Positions 1 to 9,208 are shown, counted from the first letter of the stretch. The stretch: 64,000 nucleotides of DNA from Acetoanaerobium sticklandii (GCF_000196455.1 NC_014614.1:1348001-1412000); one strand, 5' to 3'. Notes: a model not told the origin generated them from the sequence alone. Translations and numbers: made by a program.

Positions 1-1
1 T

Positions 2-1288
2 ACTGTAGTTGATGGAATAAAACTAAGCTACAAAGGCGGAATTGCTGGTCAAAAAGTAAAGATGCTAGTAAAAAAAGTAAGAAAAACTAAAGCAGAAGGA
101 AAGATTCTTTCAGTTCTAGAACCAGCGGAAATAGAAACGTCTCCTACATGTCCCCATTATGGCATATGTGGTGGATGTAGTATGCTTTCTGTACCATATG
201 ATGAGCAAATCAGCATCAAGAAAAATCAGATAATTGAGCTTTTTAATGAAGCTGGACATACTGAAGTAGCGGATTTAGAGGTTTTAAAAAGCCCAAGTCC
301 ATATGAATATAAAAATAAAATGGAATTTACATTTGGAGATAAAGAAAAAGGCGGAGAACTAATGCTGGGAATGCACGCAAAAAATTCTCCAATGTCAATA
401 GAATATGTTCATTCTTGCATGATTGTAGATGAAGACTATAGGAAAATATTAGTTGCTACAACTGAATTTTTTAGAAATGCAAATCTTCCTCACTATAGAG
501 TACTCGCTCATGAAGGCTATTTAAGACATTTAGTTTTAAGAAAAGGTAAGAATACTGGAGATATTCAAGTAAATATTGTAACTACTACTCAGCTTGAATT
601 CGATATGGATACATATGCGAATATGCTTACAAAATTAACTCTTAACGGAGAAATTAAAGGCATACTTCATACTTTTAACGATTCGCTTTCTGATGCTGTT
701 ATTCCAGAGAAAATCAATCTGCTATACGGCGTTACTGACTTTGAGGACATATTACTAGATAAGAGATTTAATATTTCACCGTTTTCTTTCTTTCAAACAA
801 ATACTCATGGCGCAGAAGTACTTTACTCTGCTGTAAAGGACATGATAGGAGATAAAAAAGATATAATATTTGATTTATATAGCGGAACTGGAACAATAGG
901 AATAACAGTATCAGATAAAGCAAATAAAATTGTGGGTATAGAAATAATCGAAGAAGCAGTAGAAGCAGCTAAAGAAAATATTAAGAAAAATAATATAACA
1001 AACTGCGAATTCATAGCTGGTGATGTAGCTACTGAAGTATCAAAAATATCAGAAAATCCTGAACTAATATTACTTGATCCTCCAAGAGCAGGGATACATC
1101 CAAAAGCGATGGGAGATATCATATCATTTAACTCTAAAGAAATACTATATATATCATGTAATCCCAAAGCTCTTATGCATGATTTAAAAGTTCTTAAGAG
1201 CGCAGGATATAAAATTAAAGAAGTAGTGGGAGTAGATTTATTTGCAAACACTCCTCATTGCGAAACTATTGTTAAACTACAAAAATAG
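2..1288 (+). CDS. rlmD: 23S rRNA (uracil-5-)-methyltransferase, RumA/RlmD family, 5' end missing
   Basis: This SAM-dependent enzyme makes 5-methyluridine in 23S rRNA. The frame is open to the left edge, and the 20 residues before the ATG at 62 read as the end of a TRAM domain, so the true start lies outside the window and the ATG at 62 is internal. Counting from that Met, Cys30, Cys36 and Cys39 (CPHYGICGGC) are the family's 4Fe-4S ligands, LDPPRAG is the SAM/substrate motif, and Cys366 in ISCNPKAL is the catalytic nucleophile. All key residues are present. Which uridine is modified (RlmC, RlmD or dual RlmCD type) cannot be told from sequence alone. Confidence 0.92.
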   Translation, partial: TVVDGIKLSYKGGIAGQKVKMLVKKVRKTKAEGKILSVLEPAEIETSPTCPHYGICGGCSMLSVPYDEQISIKKNQIIELFNEAGHTEVADLEVLKSPSPYEYKNKMEFTFGDKEKGGELMLGMHAKNSPMSIEYVHSCMIVDEDYRKILVATTEFFRNANLPHYRVLAHEGYLRHLVLRKGKNTGDIQVNIVTTTQLEFDMDTYANMLTKLTLNGEIKGILHTFNDSLSDAVIPEKINLLYGVTDFEDILLDKRFNISPFSFFQTNTHGAEVLYSAVKDMIGDKKDIIFDLYSGTGTIGITVSDKANKIVGIEIIEEAVEAAKENIKKNNITNCEFIAGDVATEVSKISENPELILLDPPRAGIHPKAMGDIISFNSKEILYISCNPKALMHDLKVLKSAGYKIKEVVGVDLFANTPHCETIVKLQK

Positions 1289-1296
1289 TATTCTTT

Positions 1297-1326
1297 GAAC
1301 CTTGAAAAATCAAGGTTCTTTTCTTA
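1297..1326 (+). terminator. Rho-independent terminator of the methyltransferase gene
   Basis: A 9-bp perfect stem (GAACCTTGA with TCAAGGTTC) around a loop of four A, followed by a T-rich tract, lies 8 bases after the stop codon. Confidence 0.85.
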
Positions 1327-1428
1327 TTAAAAAAAATCTATAGTTTAGATTAAATAGTAAGGAATCTATGAAAGTGATATAATTAATTTCAAAGATAATA
1401 AAAATTAATTATATTGGGAGAGGTTTAA

Positions 1429-2325
1429 ATGGCTGATATAAAGTTATTTAAAATAGATACTGGTGTGGAAGAATTACCAGCTTCATGGGTATCACTTGAA
1501 AGAGAGCTACAAACAATAATTGAAAAGAATATGACTATATTTTTTGGGGTTACCTTTCTTAAAACTGAATATGTAACATCAAATGGGGGGCGTATTGATA
1601 GCTTAGAGATAGATGATAATAATTGTCCTGTTATTTTTGAATATAAAAGGGCTAGCAATGAAAATGTAATAAATCAAGGGTTATTCTATTTGGATTGGCT
1701 TTTAGACCATAAAGCTGATTTTGAACTTTTGGTAATGAAAACTTTAGGCAAAGAGTATTCTGATAAGCTCGATTGGACGATGCCACGCCTCATTTGTATT
1801 GCTGGGGATTTTACTAAATATGATGAATATGCTGTAAAACAAATTAATAGAAATATAGATCTTATCAGATATAAAAAATTTGGTAATGAATTACTATTGT
1901 TTGATTTAATTAACTCAAATGTGGCTACTCCAATTAAAGAAGGTATTACAGAAAAGATAGTTAGGCAAAGTACAGATAAAACATTTGACGAACAATTAGA
2001 ATCAACTAGTGGTAATTTAAAAGAACTATACTATTCTATTAGAGATTACATTTTAGCGCTTGGCGACGATGTAACTGAAAATAAGTTGAAGTTATATTGC
2101 GCATTTAAAAAAATAAAAAATATTGCATGTATAGAAATTAGAGTAAAAAGCATAATGCTATATCTAAGATTGAATCCTGATGATTTTAAATTTGAAAATG
2201 GATTTACAAGAGACGTAAGTAACATCGGACATTGGGGAACTGGAGATGTAGAAATTACAATAAAAAATGTTGAGGATTTTGAAAAATCTAAAGAGCATAT
2301 AATAAGAGCCTATGAAATTAATTAA
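1429..2325 (+). CDS. DUF5655-type protein with NucS-like nuclease fold
   Basis: The 298-residue protein has two parts. The N-terminal half contains GGRIDSLEID followed by PVIFEYKR, the spacing of the D...ExK core of PD-(D/E)XK nucleases of the NucS/DUF91 type. The last ~100 residues (YYSIRDYIL... to HWGTGDVEI) resemble the DUF5655 domain. Proteins of this build are often annotated as predicted transport proteins, but no membrane segment is visible here. A GGGAGAGG ribosome site precedes the ATG. It is a single gene between two terminated units and its biological role is unknown. The nuclease fold is inferred from the motif only. Confidence 0.7.
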   Translation: MADIKLFKIDTGVEELPASWVSLERELQTIIEKNMTIFFGVTFLKTEYVTSNGGRIDSLEIDDNNCPVIFEYKRASNENVINQGLFYLDWLLDHKADFELLVMKTLGKEYSDKLDWTMPRLICIAGDFTKYDEYAVKQINRNIDLIRYKKFGNELLLFDLINSNVATPIKEGITEKIVRQSTDKTFDEQLESTSGNLKELYYSIRDYILALGDDVTENKLKLYCAFKKIKNIACIEIRVKSIMLYLRLNPDDFKFENGFTRDVSNIGHWGTGDVEITIKNVEDFEKSKEHIIRAYEIN

Positions 2326-2424
2326 GATAATATGGAAATATCTTTATACACTCTAATTAAGGATTCATTTACTAATGTTGAATTTACAATTTAGATTACA
2401 CTTATTTATTTGGAGGTATGTAGT

Positions 2425-2886
2425 ATGAAATCTAATTACAAACAATTGCTTAGAAATCCAGACATACAGCCTACAAGTGACATTATAGCTGAGGCACTCC
2501 AAGATGCAAATGATAGTTATATAAAATTTTTAAATGAACTTGCAAACCAAGACATTAAACTAGAATGGCGATATTATACTGACGGCAAAGCTTGGTTAGG
2601 AAAAGGACTCTACAAATGGTTAGGCGTTCGGGGAGGTCAAAAGGTGACTACAGTCTTTTGGCTTTCTATTTGGGAGGGTTTCTTTAAAATAACTATATAT
2701 ATCCCAGAAAAAGCTCGTGATGATTTATTTAGCCTTCCACTTAATAATACGGTTAAACAGATGATTAATGATTCAAAGCAAATGGGAAATAGATTGAAAT
2801 TTTTCCCTCTTGTGTTTGAACTTAACTCAAATGAATCATTTGAACAGATTCATATTTTATTTGATTTCAAAAAAAGCTTAAAGTAA
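2425..2886 (+). CDS. DUF3788 domain protein
   Basis: The 153-residue protein shows the pattern of the DUF3788 family: EWRYYTDGKAWLGKGLYKW, then TVFWLSIWEGFFKITIY and KARDDL. The function of the family is unknown. I start it at the ATG at 2425, because GGAGG at 2412-2416 sits 8 bases before it. An in-frame TTG at 2410 overlaps that ribosome site and is unlikely. It has no signal peptide or membrane segment, so it is probably cytoplasmic. Confidence 0.7.
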   Translation: MKSNYKQLLRNPDIQPTSDIIAEALQDANDSYIKFLNELANQDIKLEWRYYTDGKAWLGKGLYKWLGVRGGQKVTTVFWLSIWEGFFKITIYIPEKARDDLFSLPLNNTVKQMINDSKQMGNRLKFFPLVFELNSNESFEQIHILFDFKKSLK

Positions 2887-2928
2887 CTTTCCATTAATAT
2901 GTGAAAAGCTTATATTTTATTAATATGA

Positions 2929-2992
2929 TATAATAGTAATTCGTGAGGTATCTCATTTGATACCCGAGTTAATTTTATATTGGCGTTGCCAA
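2929..2992 (+). promoter_or_regulatory. -10 box and two leader hairpins before the DUF1002 gene
   Basis: A TATAAT at 2929-2934 has no good -35. Downstream, the untranslated leader can form GGTATC/GATACC (2947-2964) and TTGGC/GCCAA (2980-2992) just before the GGAGG site. I do not recognise it as a known riboswitch class. Confidence 0.35.
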
Positions 2993-3011
2993 AGTTTTTG
3001 GAGGTAAATAA

Positions 3012-3878
3012 ATGTATAAAAAGTTTTTTAGTATGTTTTTGCTGTTATTTTTATTTGCTGCAAATTTTACAATTTCATCGTTTGCAGATGTCGCTGTAGG
3101 TGATAGTATTATTTCATTTGGTGCAGATCTTTCGGAAAGTGAGAAGGACTCAATATTTAAGGAGTTTAATCCACCAGAAAATGTTCAAGAAATAGTTACA
3201 ACAAATGCAGAGGAACATAAATATTTAGGTGGAGTAGTTCCAAATAGCAAGATTGGAAATTTTGCTATATCATCGGTTATGATAACTTATACTGAAAAAG
3301 GAAGCGGTTTAAAGGTAGATACTAGTGACAAAATCACATATATTACTGATGAAAGTTATATAAATGCTTTGATTACTGCTGGAGTGGAAGATGCAGACAT
3401 AAAAGTTACTTCTCCAAGAAATGCAAGTGGAACAGCAGCATTAACTGGTATTATGAAAGCATATGAGGTATCTTCAGGAGAGGTTATTGACGATAGTATA
3501 AAAAAAGCAGCTAATGAAGAGATGATAAGAACTGTTGAAATAGGGGAAGTAATAGGAAACGATAAGGCAGTAGAATTGTTTAATAAAATAAAACAAGAAA
3601 TTGCTAAGCAAAACCCTAAGACAACTGAAGAAGTGAGAGATATAATTATTATTATAGTAAATAATTATAATATTAATTTAACCGATGAACAAATAGAGCA
3701 GCTAGTATCACTTTTTGGCAAAATGAGAAGTCTGGACATTGATTGGAATAGAGTATCTAATCAAATTGAAGACATCGGTAATAAAGCTACAGAATTTTTA
3801 TCATCAGAAGAAGGCAAAGGATTCTTAGAAAATTTAAGGCTATTTTTTAAAGCATTGCTAGAATGGCTTACTCCTTAG
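3012..3878 (+). CDS. Secreted DUF1002 protein
   Basis: The 288-residue protein starts with a Sec signal peptide (Lys-rich start, hydrophobic stretch to about residue 23, cleavage near SSFA-DVAVG). The mature part has the DUF1002 hallmarks: FGADLSESEK near the N-terminus, YLGG around residue 70, SSVMITYTEKGSGL, and the SPRNASGTAALTGIMKAYE block. Family members are exported proteins of unknown function found in many Clostridia and Bacilli. The C-terminal third is helical and polar. It is monocistronic, with GGAGG 7 bases before the ATG and a strong terminator after it. Confidence 0.85.
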   Translation: MYKKFFSMFLLLFLFAANFTISSFADVAVGDSIISFGADLSESEKDSIFKEFNPPENVQEIVTTNAEEHKYLGGVVPNSKIGNFAISSVMITYTEKGSGLKVDTSDKITYITDESYINALITAGVEDADIKVTSPRNASGTAALTGIMKAYEVSSGEVIDDSIKKAANEEMIRTVEIGEVIGNDKAVELFNKIKQEIAKQNPKTTEEVRDIIIIIVNNYNINLTDEQIEQLVSLFGKMRSLDIDWNRVSNQIEDIGNKATEFLSSEEGKGFLENLRLFFKALLEWLTP

Positions 3879-3892
3879 TTTAAGTAAATAAA

Positions 3893-3933
3893 CTCTCATC
3901 CTTTAATTATTATATTAAAAGATGAGAGTTTTT
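3893..3933 (+). terminator. Terminator of the DUF1002 gene
   Basis: CTCTCATC (3893-3900) pairs perfectly with GATGAGAG (3921-3928), extended inward by A/T pairs and followed by T5. An ATG at 3922 that would lengthen the next gene lies inside this hairpin. Confidence 0.85.
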
Positions 3934-3975
3934 ATTGTAAATACAACTCATCAAATTTTTAAGGAGGATTCAAAT

Positions 3976-4452
3976 ATGAATGATAAAATTGATAATCAAT
4001 TTACTATATGGATAGACGCAGATGGATGTCCTGTTGTAAATTCAACTATCAATATTGCTAAACAAAATTCTATACCAGTTATAGTAGTTAAAAACTATTC
4101 CGTGCAATTAAAAAGTGATTACGCTAAAATAGTCACCGTTGATATAGCTAGAGATTCAGCAGATTATTATATAGCAAATAACATTAGCACCTACGATTTA
4201 GTTATTACTCAGGATTATGGTTTAGCTGCTATGGTCCTCGCAAAGAAAGGATTTTGTATTAATCAAAATGGAAAGGAGATAACTCCTTCTAATATAGATT
4301 TTATACTTGATACACGATATCATAATAAAGTTTCAATGATGCAAAATAATAGAGGGCCAAAACATAAAAAACGTTCAGAAAACGATAATTTAATTTATGA
4401 AAAATCACTTACTGAGTTTATTAATGAAAGGATTTTAAATAAGTACAAATAA
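3976..4452 (+). CDS. UPF0178/DUF188 protein, YaiI/YqxD family
   Basis: The 158-residue protein begins with the family signature TIWIDADGCPVV and continues with DIARDSADYYIANN, LVITQDYGLAAMVLAKKG and a late NRGPKHKKRSENDN. These conserved Asp residues resemble the acidic centre of PIN-like nucleases, but no activity is established for the family. The start at 3976 follows AAGGAGGATT at proper spacing. The upstream in-frame ATG at 3922 falls within the previous terminator and would add a non-conserved tail. Confidence 0.85.
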   Translation: MNDKIDNQFTIWIDADGCPVVNSTINIAKQNSIPVIVVKNYSVQLKSDYAKIVTVDIARDSADYYIANNISTYDLVITQDYGLAAMVLAKKGFCINQNGKEITPSNIDFILDTRYHNKVSMMQNNRGPKHKKRSENDNLIYEKSLTEFINERILNKYK

Positions 4453-4491
4453 ATATTATTCTGATTATTTTTTAAAAATTCAATAAATTAA

Positions 4492-4548
4492 TTGCCAACA
4501 ATTTTATACTATGTTAATATAACTAAAGTGGTATATACAACTATACCA
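4492..4548 (+). promoter_or_regulatory. Promoter with palindromic GntR/HutC-type operator
   Basis: TTGCCA (4492-4497), a 17-base spacer and TAATAT (4515-4520) form a good sigma-A promoter. Right after it lies the dyad TGGTATA-N6-TATACCA (4529-4548), covering the expected start of transcription. The half-site TGGTATA..ACAACT is close to the known operators of HutC-subfamily regulators such as NagR/DasR. Its position just ahead of the regulator gene suggests autorepression. Confidence 0.75.
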
Positions 4549-4571
4549 TTGATGAAGGGAAAGATTTTATT

Positions 4572-5300
4572 ATGAACAAAAAATATATTCCTCCTATTTA
4601 TATCCAAATAAAGGATATCCTGATTGAAAAAATTAATTCAGGAGAGTTAGAAAGTGGCAGTCAGCTTCCATCGGAAAGAGATCTAAGTGAAACCTACAGT
4701 ATAAGTAGAATGACCGCTAGAAATGCATTAACTCAGCTAGTTGATTCTGGATATGCATATAGAGTAAAAGGCAAGGGTACTTTTGTAAGTATTCCAAATT
4801 ATGAAAGAGATTTTGTTAAGTTAACTGGATTTTCACATATGCTCAAGTCTAAAGGTATAAAGCCAAGAAGTAAAGTTATAACACTAGGTATTATTGAGGC
4901 TAATAAAAAAATAGCTTCCCTTCTAGATACAACCATTGGAACCAAAGTTTATGAAATTGTTCGTGTTAGATATGGAGATAATATACCACTAGCACTTGAA
5001 TACTCTTATCTACCTATAAACCTATTTGAAAATCTTTTACAATATGACTTTGAAAACACATCTTTATACGAGGTCATTGAAAACGTTTACAATTATAAGT
5101 TTAAATATTCAAAGCAATGGATTAAAATCACAACTTTATATAAAAATGAAGCAAAAATTCTTGATGTAGATGAACATACACCAGCATTTTTACTTGAATC
5201 AATATCCTATGATACGAATGACAAAATAGTAGAGGTTACAAGGTCTCTAAATATAGGTGATAGAACAACCTTCTATACAGAACTTTGGCCAAATGCTTGA
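4572..5300 (+). CDS. GntR-family regulator (HutC subfamily, UTRA domain)
   Basis: The 242-residue protein has an N-terminal winged helix (residues ~8-75; LPSERDLSETYSISRMTARNAL, then RVKGKGTFV) and a C-terminal UTRA ligand domain (~95-235; FSHMLKSKGIKPRSKV... ending DRTTFYTELWP). UTRA domains of this group sense sugar phosphates or amino-acid-related effectors. As first gene of the transporter/deglycase operon, with a dyad operator over its own promoter, it is probably the local repressor, comparable in role to FrlR. The inducer is likely a phosphorylated Amadori compound, which is inference from the neighbours. Confidence 0.88.
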   Translation: MNKKYIPPIYIQIKDILIEKINSGELESGSQLPSERDLSETYSISRMTARNALTQLVDSGYAYRVKGKGTFVSIPNYERDFVKLTGFSHMLKSKGIKPRSKVITLGIIEANKKIASLLDTTIGTKVYEIVRVRYGDNIPLALEYSYLPINLFENLLQYDFENTSLYEVIENVYNYKFKYSKQWIKITTLYKNEAKILDVDEHTPAFLLESISYDTNDKIVEVTRSLNIGDRTTFYTELWPNA

Positions 5301-5337
5301 TTATAAAAACTAGTCTAACATTTATTTATGAGGTGAA

Positions 5338-6411
5338 ATGATGTCTGATTCTATTGTTACTTTAATTGATGTTGAAAAAAGTTTTGGAAAAAATAAAGTT
5401 GTCCAAAAAATGAATATCGAAATAAAGCAAGGAGAATTTTTAACACTTTTAGGCCCTTCTGGCTGTGGGAAAACGACTACTCTAAGAATGATTGCCGGAT
5501 TTGAGGAAGCGACCTCTGGAATTATAATGGTTCAGGGCGAACGCGTAGAAGACAAAGAACCATTCGAAAGAGATGTTAATACTGTATTTCAAAACTATGC
5601 TCTTTTCCCTCATATGAATGTTTTTGACAATATAGCCTATTCACTCAAAATCAAAAAAAAGCCAAGAGATGAAATTGCAAAAAAAGTTAAAGAGATGCTT
5701 GAACTAGTGCAATTAAATGGCTATGAATATAGAAAGCCTGATGCTTTATCTGGAGGGCAAAAACAAAGAGTTGCAATTGCTAGAGCTCTTGTAAATAATC
5801 CCAAAGTCTTGCTTTTAGACGAACCCCTAGGAGCTCTTGATTTGAAGTTAAGAAAGCAGATGCAGGTTGAGCTAAAAAGGCTTCAAAAAAAGCTTGGTAT
5901 TACATTTATCTATGTAACCCATGATCAAGAAGAAGCTCTTACAATGAGTGATAGGATTGCAATAATGAATCAAGGTATCATTGAGCAGATTGATTCGCCA
6001 AAAGAAATATATGAGCATCCAGTTACAAAATTTGTTGCAGGTTTCATTGGAGAATCAAATATCTTCAATGGTAAAGTTATAGATTTGAGTAACGAAATCT
6101 TAACAGTGGAAACTTCGTCTGGAATAATAAAGGCAAAAGGTAAGGGTTTTGAAATAGGCGAAAGTATTTATGTTTCTATTAGGCCTGAGTACATAAAAGT
6201 AAGTAAAGTAATAATAGATGGATTTGATTTAAAAGGAAAAATAAAAGATTTTATTTATATGGGTACAGTTGTAAAAACATCAGTTGACTTAAAAGATCAC
6301 TCTGAAATAAAATATAGCCGATTTGAAAAAGATGATGAGCTTTGTGAAGGTGATATTGTAAATATCTTTTGGAATCCAGAGAAAGCCGTAGCTATTAAAA
6401 CACAAATTTAG
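5338..6411 (+). CDS. ABC transporter ATPase, PotA-like
   Basis: This is the energy-coupling subunit of an importer of the spermidine/putrescine class. Walker A GPSGCGKT is at 39-46, LSGGQ at 137-141, Walker B LLLDEP at 158-163 and the switch His at 195 (THDQEEA). A C-terminal TOBE region follows (from ~240), giving the typical ~355 residues. Two ATG codons are adjacent (5338, 5341) behind AGGTGA, so the start is uncertain by one codon. It lies 37 bases after the regulator gene and 13 bases before the first permease start. The pot-like sequence class does not prove a polyamine substrate, and the operon points to sugar-amine conjugates. Confidence 0.9.
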   Translation: MMSDSIVTLIDVEKSFGKNKVVQKMNIEIKQGEFLTLLGPSGCGKTTTLRMIAGFEEATSGIIMVQGERVEDKEPFERDVNTVFQNYALFPHMNVFDNIAYSLKIKKKPRDEIAKKVKEMLELVQLNGYEYRKPDALSGGQKQRVAIARALVNNPKVLLLDEPLGALDLKLRKQMQVELKRLQKKLGITFIYVTHDQEEALTMSDRIAIMNQGIIEQIDSPKEIYEHPVTKFVAGFIGESNIFNGKVIDLSNEILTVETSSGIIKAKGKGFEIGESIYVSIRPEYIKVSKVIIDGFDLKGKIKDFIYMGTVVKTSVDLKDHSEIKYSRFEKDDELCEGDIVNIFWNPEKAVAIKTQI

Positions 6412-6424
6412 TTTGGAGGAGTTT

Positions 6425-7294
6425 ATGAACCAAAAATCAAACTTTACTAGAAAAACACTTCCAGCGATAGCAATGGCTGGGCCAGTATCTTTGTGGATGA
6501 TTTTATTTGTAGCTTTGCCAATGCTTTATATAATTTATATAAGCTTTATGTCTAGAGGTGTCTTTGGAGAAGTTGTTTATGAATTTTCTTTAGATAGCTA
6601 TAAAACTCTGTTAGATAGTACTTATTTTAAAGTTATTATTAAATCTATACGAGCAGCAGCGATATCAACTATATTATGTTTATTAATCGGTTATCCATTT
6701 GCATATTATATTGCAAAGCAACCAAAGGAAATTGCATCAAAGCTTATTATGCTAATTATGATTCCTTTTTGGACCAATTCCTTAATGAGATTAAATAGCT
6801 GGCTACTTTTATTTCAAACTAGCGGACCTGTAAATAAATTTCTACAGTATATAGGCTTTATTGAATCTCCTCTAAACTTAATTTACACTGATGGATTAGT
6901 AATGGTTGGACTTATAACGAGCATGCTTCCATTTGCCGTTCTTCCAATGTACAGTTCAATTGAAAAGTTAAGCAAATCTCTTTTAGAGGCTTCAGCTGAT
7001 TTAGGTGCCTCAAGAATAACTACTTTTATCAAAATAACACTTCCTCTTACTTTTCCTGGAATAATATCATCAATCATTCTTGTATTTATTCCATCACTTG
7101 GTATATACACAGTTACAGATATGTTGGGTGGAGGCAAAGTTTTATACATAGGAAATATAATAAAAAATCAATTCGGAGCAATAAGAAATTGGCCTCTTGG
7201 TGCTGCTTTATCTGTATTATTAATTGTTATAACAGGGCTTCTTATATTTATATATACAAGATTTGCAAAGATTGAGGATATGGAGGTGCTGTAA
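6425..7294 (+). CDS. ABC transporter permease, PotB-like
   Basis: The 289-residue inner-membrane protein has about six hydrophobic segments and the EAA loop typical of binding-protein-dependent permeases (EASADLGASRITTFIKITLPLTFPGI, residues ~190-215). An N-terminal segment with LPMLYIIYISFM matches PotB-type permeases. I use the ATG at 6425 after TTTGGAGGAG. A TTG at 6413 overlaps the Shine-Dalgarno and is rejected. Its stop directly abuts the GTG of the next permease, so the two are probably translationally coupled. Confidence 0.88.
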   Translation: MNQKSNFTRKTLPAIAMAGPVSLWMILFVALPMLYIIYISFMSRGVFGEVVYEFSLDSYKTLLDSTYFKVIIKSIRAAAISTILCLLIGYPFAYYIAKQPKEIASKLIMLIMIPFWTNSLMRLNSWLLLFQTSGPVNKFLQYIGFIESPLNLIYTDGLVMVGLITSMLPFAVLPMYSSIEKLSKSLLEASADLGASRITTFIKITLPLTFPGIISSIILVFIPSLGIYTVTDMLGGGKVLYIGNIIKNQFGAIRNWPLGAALSVLLIVITGLLIFIYTRFAKIEDMEVL

Positions 7295-8122
7295 GTGAGT
7301 AATTCTAAACTTCGAAAAAAAAATAACCTATCTAATTTAATAGGAATGATTTACTCCTTAGCAATATATACAGTGCTATATATACCAGTTCTTGTAATGA
7401 TGATTTTTTCTTTTAACAATCAAAGATATAACTATTATTGGAATGGTTTTACTACTCAATGGTACGCTAAGCTTTTTACAAATTCTACGGTAATTGGAAG
7501 CTTATGGTATTCAGTAATAATTGCTGTTTTGGCTACTTTAATATCCGTTACCATAGGCACAATTGGCGCACTTGGATTAAGAAAATATGAATTTAAAGGG
7601 AGAAAAGCAATTAATAACATGCTCTATATACCTATAATAGTTCCTGAAATAGTTATGGCTGTTGCTCTTCTTATTGTATTCATGAAAGTTGGATTTGCTC
7701 TTGGTATGGGAAGTATACTTATTGGTCATTGCACATTTTGTATACCCTATGCAGTTGTAACCATAAAAGGCAGGATAAGTGGAGATGATTATAGTTTAGA
7801 AGAAGCATCGATGGATTTAGGTGCTAGTAGAATTCAAACATTTATTAATGTGACTCTTCCTTCTATTTTTCCAGGAGTCATAAGTGCAGCGTTTTTATCT
7901 TTCACATTATCAATAGATGATGTTGTAATGAGCAATATGCTTTCAGGCGCTAAGAATTCAACTCTCCCGGTTCTAATTCTATCAATGAATAAATCAGGGG
8001 TTACTCCAGATATTAATGCACTAACCACAATCATGATTCTTATCATTGTAATAGCAATGATTTTGAATAATAAAATTAATAATGCGTTAAAAAAACGCAG
8101 AAAAGTGGAGGGAATACTATGA
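7295..8122 (+). CDS. ABC transporter permease, PotC-like
   Basis: The 275-residue second permease starts with GTG immediately after the upstream stop, with GGAGGT 8 bases ahead. It has six predicted membrane helices and the EAA motif EEASMDLGASRIQTFINVTLPSIFPGV (~167-193), and ends with a basic tail. PotC relatives form a heterodimer with PotB. Its TGA overlaps the ATG of the binding-protein gene (ATGA), another sign of a tight operon. Confidence 0.88.
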   Translation: MSNSKLRKKNNLSNLIGMIYSLAIYTVLYIPVLVMMIFSFNNQRYNYYWNGFTTQWYAKLFTNSTVIGSLWYSVIIAVLATLISVTIGTIGALGLRKYEFKGRKAINNMLYIPIIVPEIVMAVALLIVFMKVGFALGMGSILIGHCTFCIPYAVVTIKGRISGDDYSLEEASMDLGASRIQTFINVTLPSIFPGVISAAFLSFTLSIDDVVMSNMLSGAKNSTLPVLILSMNKSGVTPDINALTTIMILIIVIAMILNNKINNALKKRRKVEGIL

Positions 8123-9183
8123 AAAAAGCTTTTTTAATTTTTTTGACTGTGATTTTAGTTTCTAGTGCGTTTGTAGGTTGTAAAAGCAGCACTTCAAGTT
8201 CAGACAATGAGGATAACCAAACAGCTTCAAGCAAAGAATTAAATATTTACATGTGGCAGCAATATATATCAGATGATTTAATTGCAAAATTTGAAAAGGA
8301 CAATAATGTAAAAATTAATCTCTCATACATGAGTGACAATGCAGATGCAATAACCAAATTAACTGCAGGTGGAGGTCAAGAATACGACCTTATAATGACT
8401 TGTGACGCTTATATGGAATCTCTCGTAAAGGGTGGGTATGTAGAAAAGCTTAACTTTGATAATATCCCTAATGCTTCAAATATTAACGAATCTTACTGGA
8501 CAGCTAAAGAATATTGCGTTCCTTACCTTATGAATTATATTTATGTTGTTTACAATAAAGATACATCTCCAATCGAAATTAAAAGCTATAATGATTTAAT
8601 CAATCCAGCCTTAAAAGGACAAATTGCAACTATCGATGGAGCTAGAAATCTGTTCCCTATAGCTCTCGTTGCTCTTGGATACGACCCAAACTCTACAAAT
8701 GAAAACGAAATTGCTGAGGCATATGAGTGGCTAGTAAAGTATAATGAAAACGTTGTAGCATATGGAAATGCTGAGCAAAATCTTACAAATGGTACTGCCT
8801 CTGTAGCTTTTACTTATGATGGAAACGCTTCATGGGCAATGGCTGAATTAGGGGATAAAAATAATCTTGTTATAGCTGATTTTGATAAAGATCCTGTTCA
8901 ACTTGGATTTGATCTTTATGTAATACCAAAAGGGGCAAAGCATGTGGATCTTGCTGAGAAGTTTTTAAACTATATTACAAATCCTGAAGTAATGGCACAA
9001 AACCTTATAGAATATCCGTATTCATGTCCTAACGATGCAGCTGTTGAGGTGGCTTCTGATACTTATAAGAACGATCCTGCAAGAAATTTTGATTATAAGC
9101 AAAACGTTTTTTTCCAAAAAGATGTTGGAGAAGCAATGACAATTTATAATGATTATTATCAAAAATTAAAAGTTGGAGAATAA
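8119..9183 (+). CDS. Extracellular solute-binding lipoprotein, PotD-like
   Basis: The 354-residue protein has a lipoprotein signal peptide ending in SAFVGC (Cys21 lipidated), then a Ser/Asn-rich linker and a periplasmic-binding fold of the PotD/PotF class: ELNIYMWQQYISDDLIAKFE, LIMTCDAYMESLVKGGYVEKL, YCVPYLMNYIYVVYNKD and AYGNAEQNLTNGTASVAFTYDGNA. It would be anchored outside the membrane to deliver substrate to the two permeases. Opine and deoxyfructosyl-amino-acid binding proteins also belong to this superfamily. The downstream FrlB/FrlD-like enzymes make an Amadori compound a better guess than free polyamines. Confidence 0.88.
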   Translation: MKKAFLIFLTVILVSSAFVGCKSSTSSSDNEDNQTASSKELNIYMWQQYISDDLIAKFEKDNNVKINLSYMSDNADAITKLTAGGGQEYDLIMTCDAYMESLVKGGYVEKLNFDNIPNASNINESYWTAKEYCVPYLMNYIYVVYNKDTSPIEIKSYNDLINPALKGQIATIDGARNLFPIALVALGYDPNSTNENEIAEAYEWLVKYNENVVAYGNAEQNLTNGTASVAFTYDGNASWAMAELGDKNNLVIADFDKDPVQLGFDLYVIPKGAKHVDLAEKFLNYITNPEVMAQNLIEYPYSCPNDAAVEVASDTYKNDPARNFDYKQNVFFQKDVGEAMTIYNDYYQKLKVGE

Positions 9184-9208
9184 TTTAATTTGTTAGGAGA
9201 ACAATATA

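Noticed and set aside
2947..2992. A named riboswitch before the DUF1002 gene
   Set aside because: The hairpins lack the conserved cores of the classes I could compare (SAM, GEMM, preQ1, guanidine, purine).
3922..3975. N-terminal extension of the YaiI/YqxD protein
   Set aside because: The ATG at 3922 lies in the terminator of the preceding gene, and AAGGAGG directs the start at 3976.
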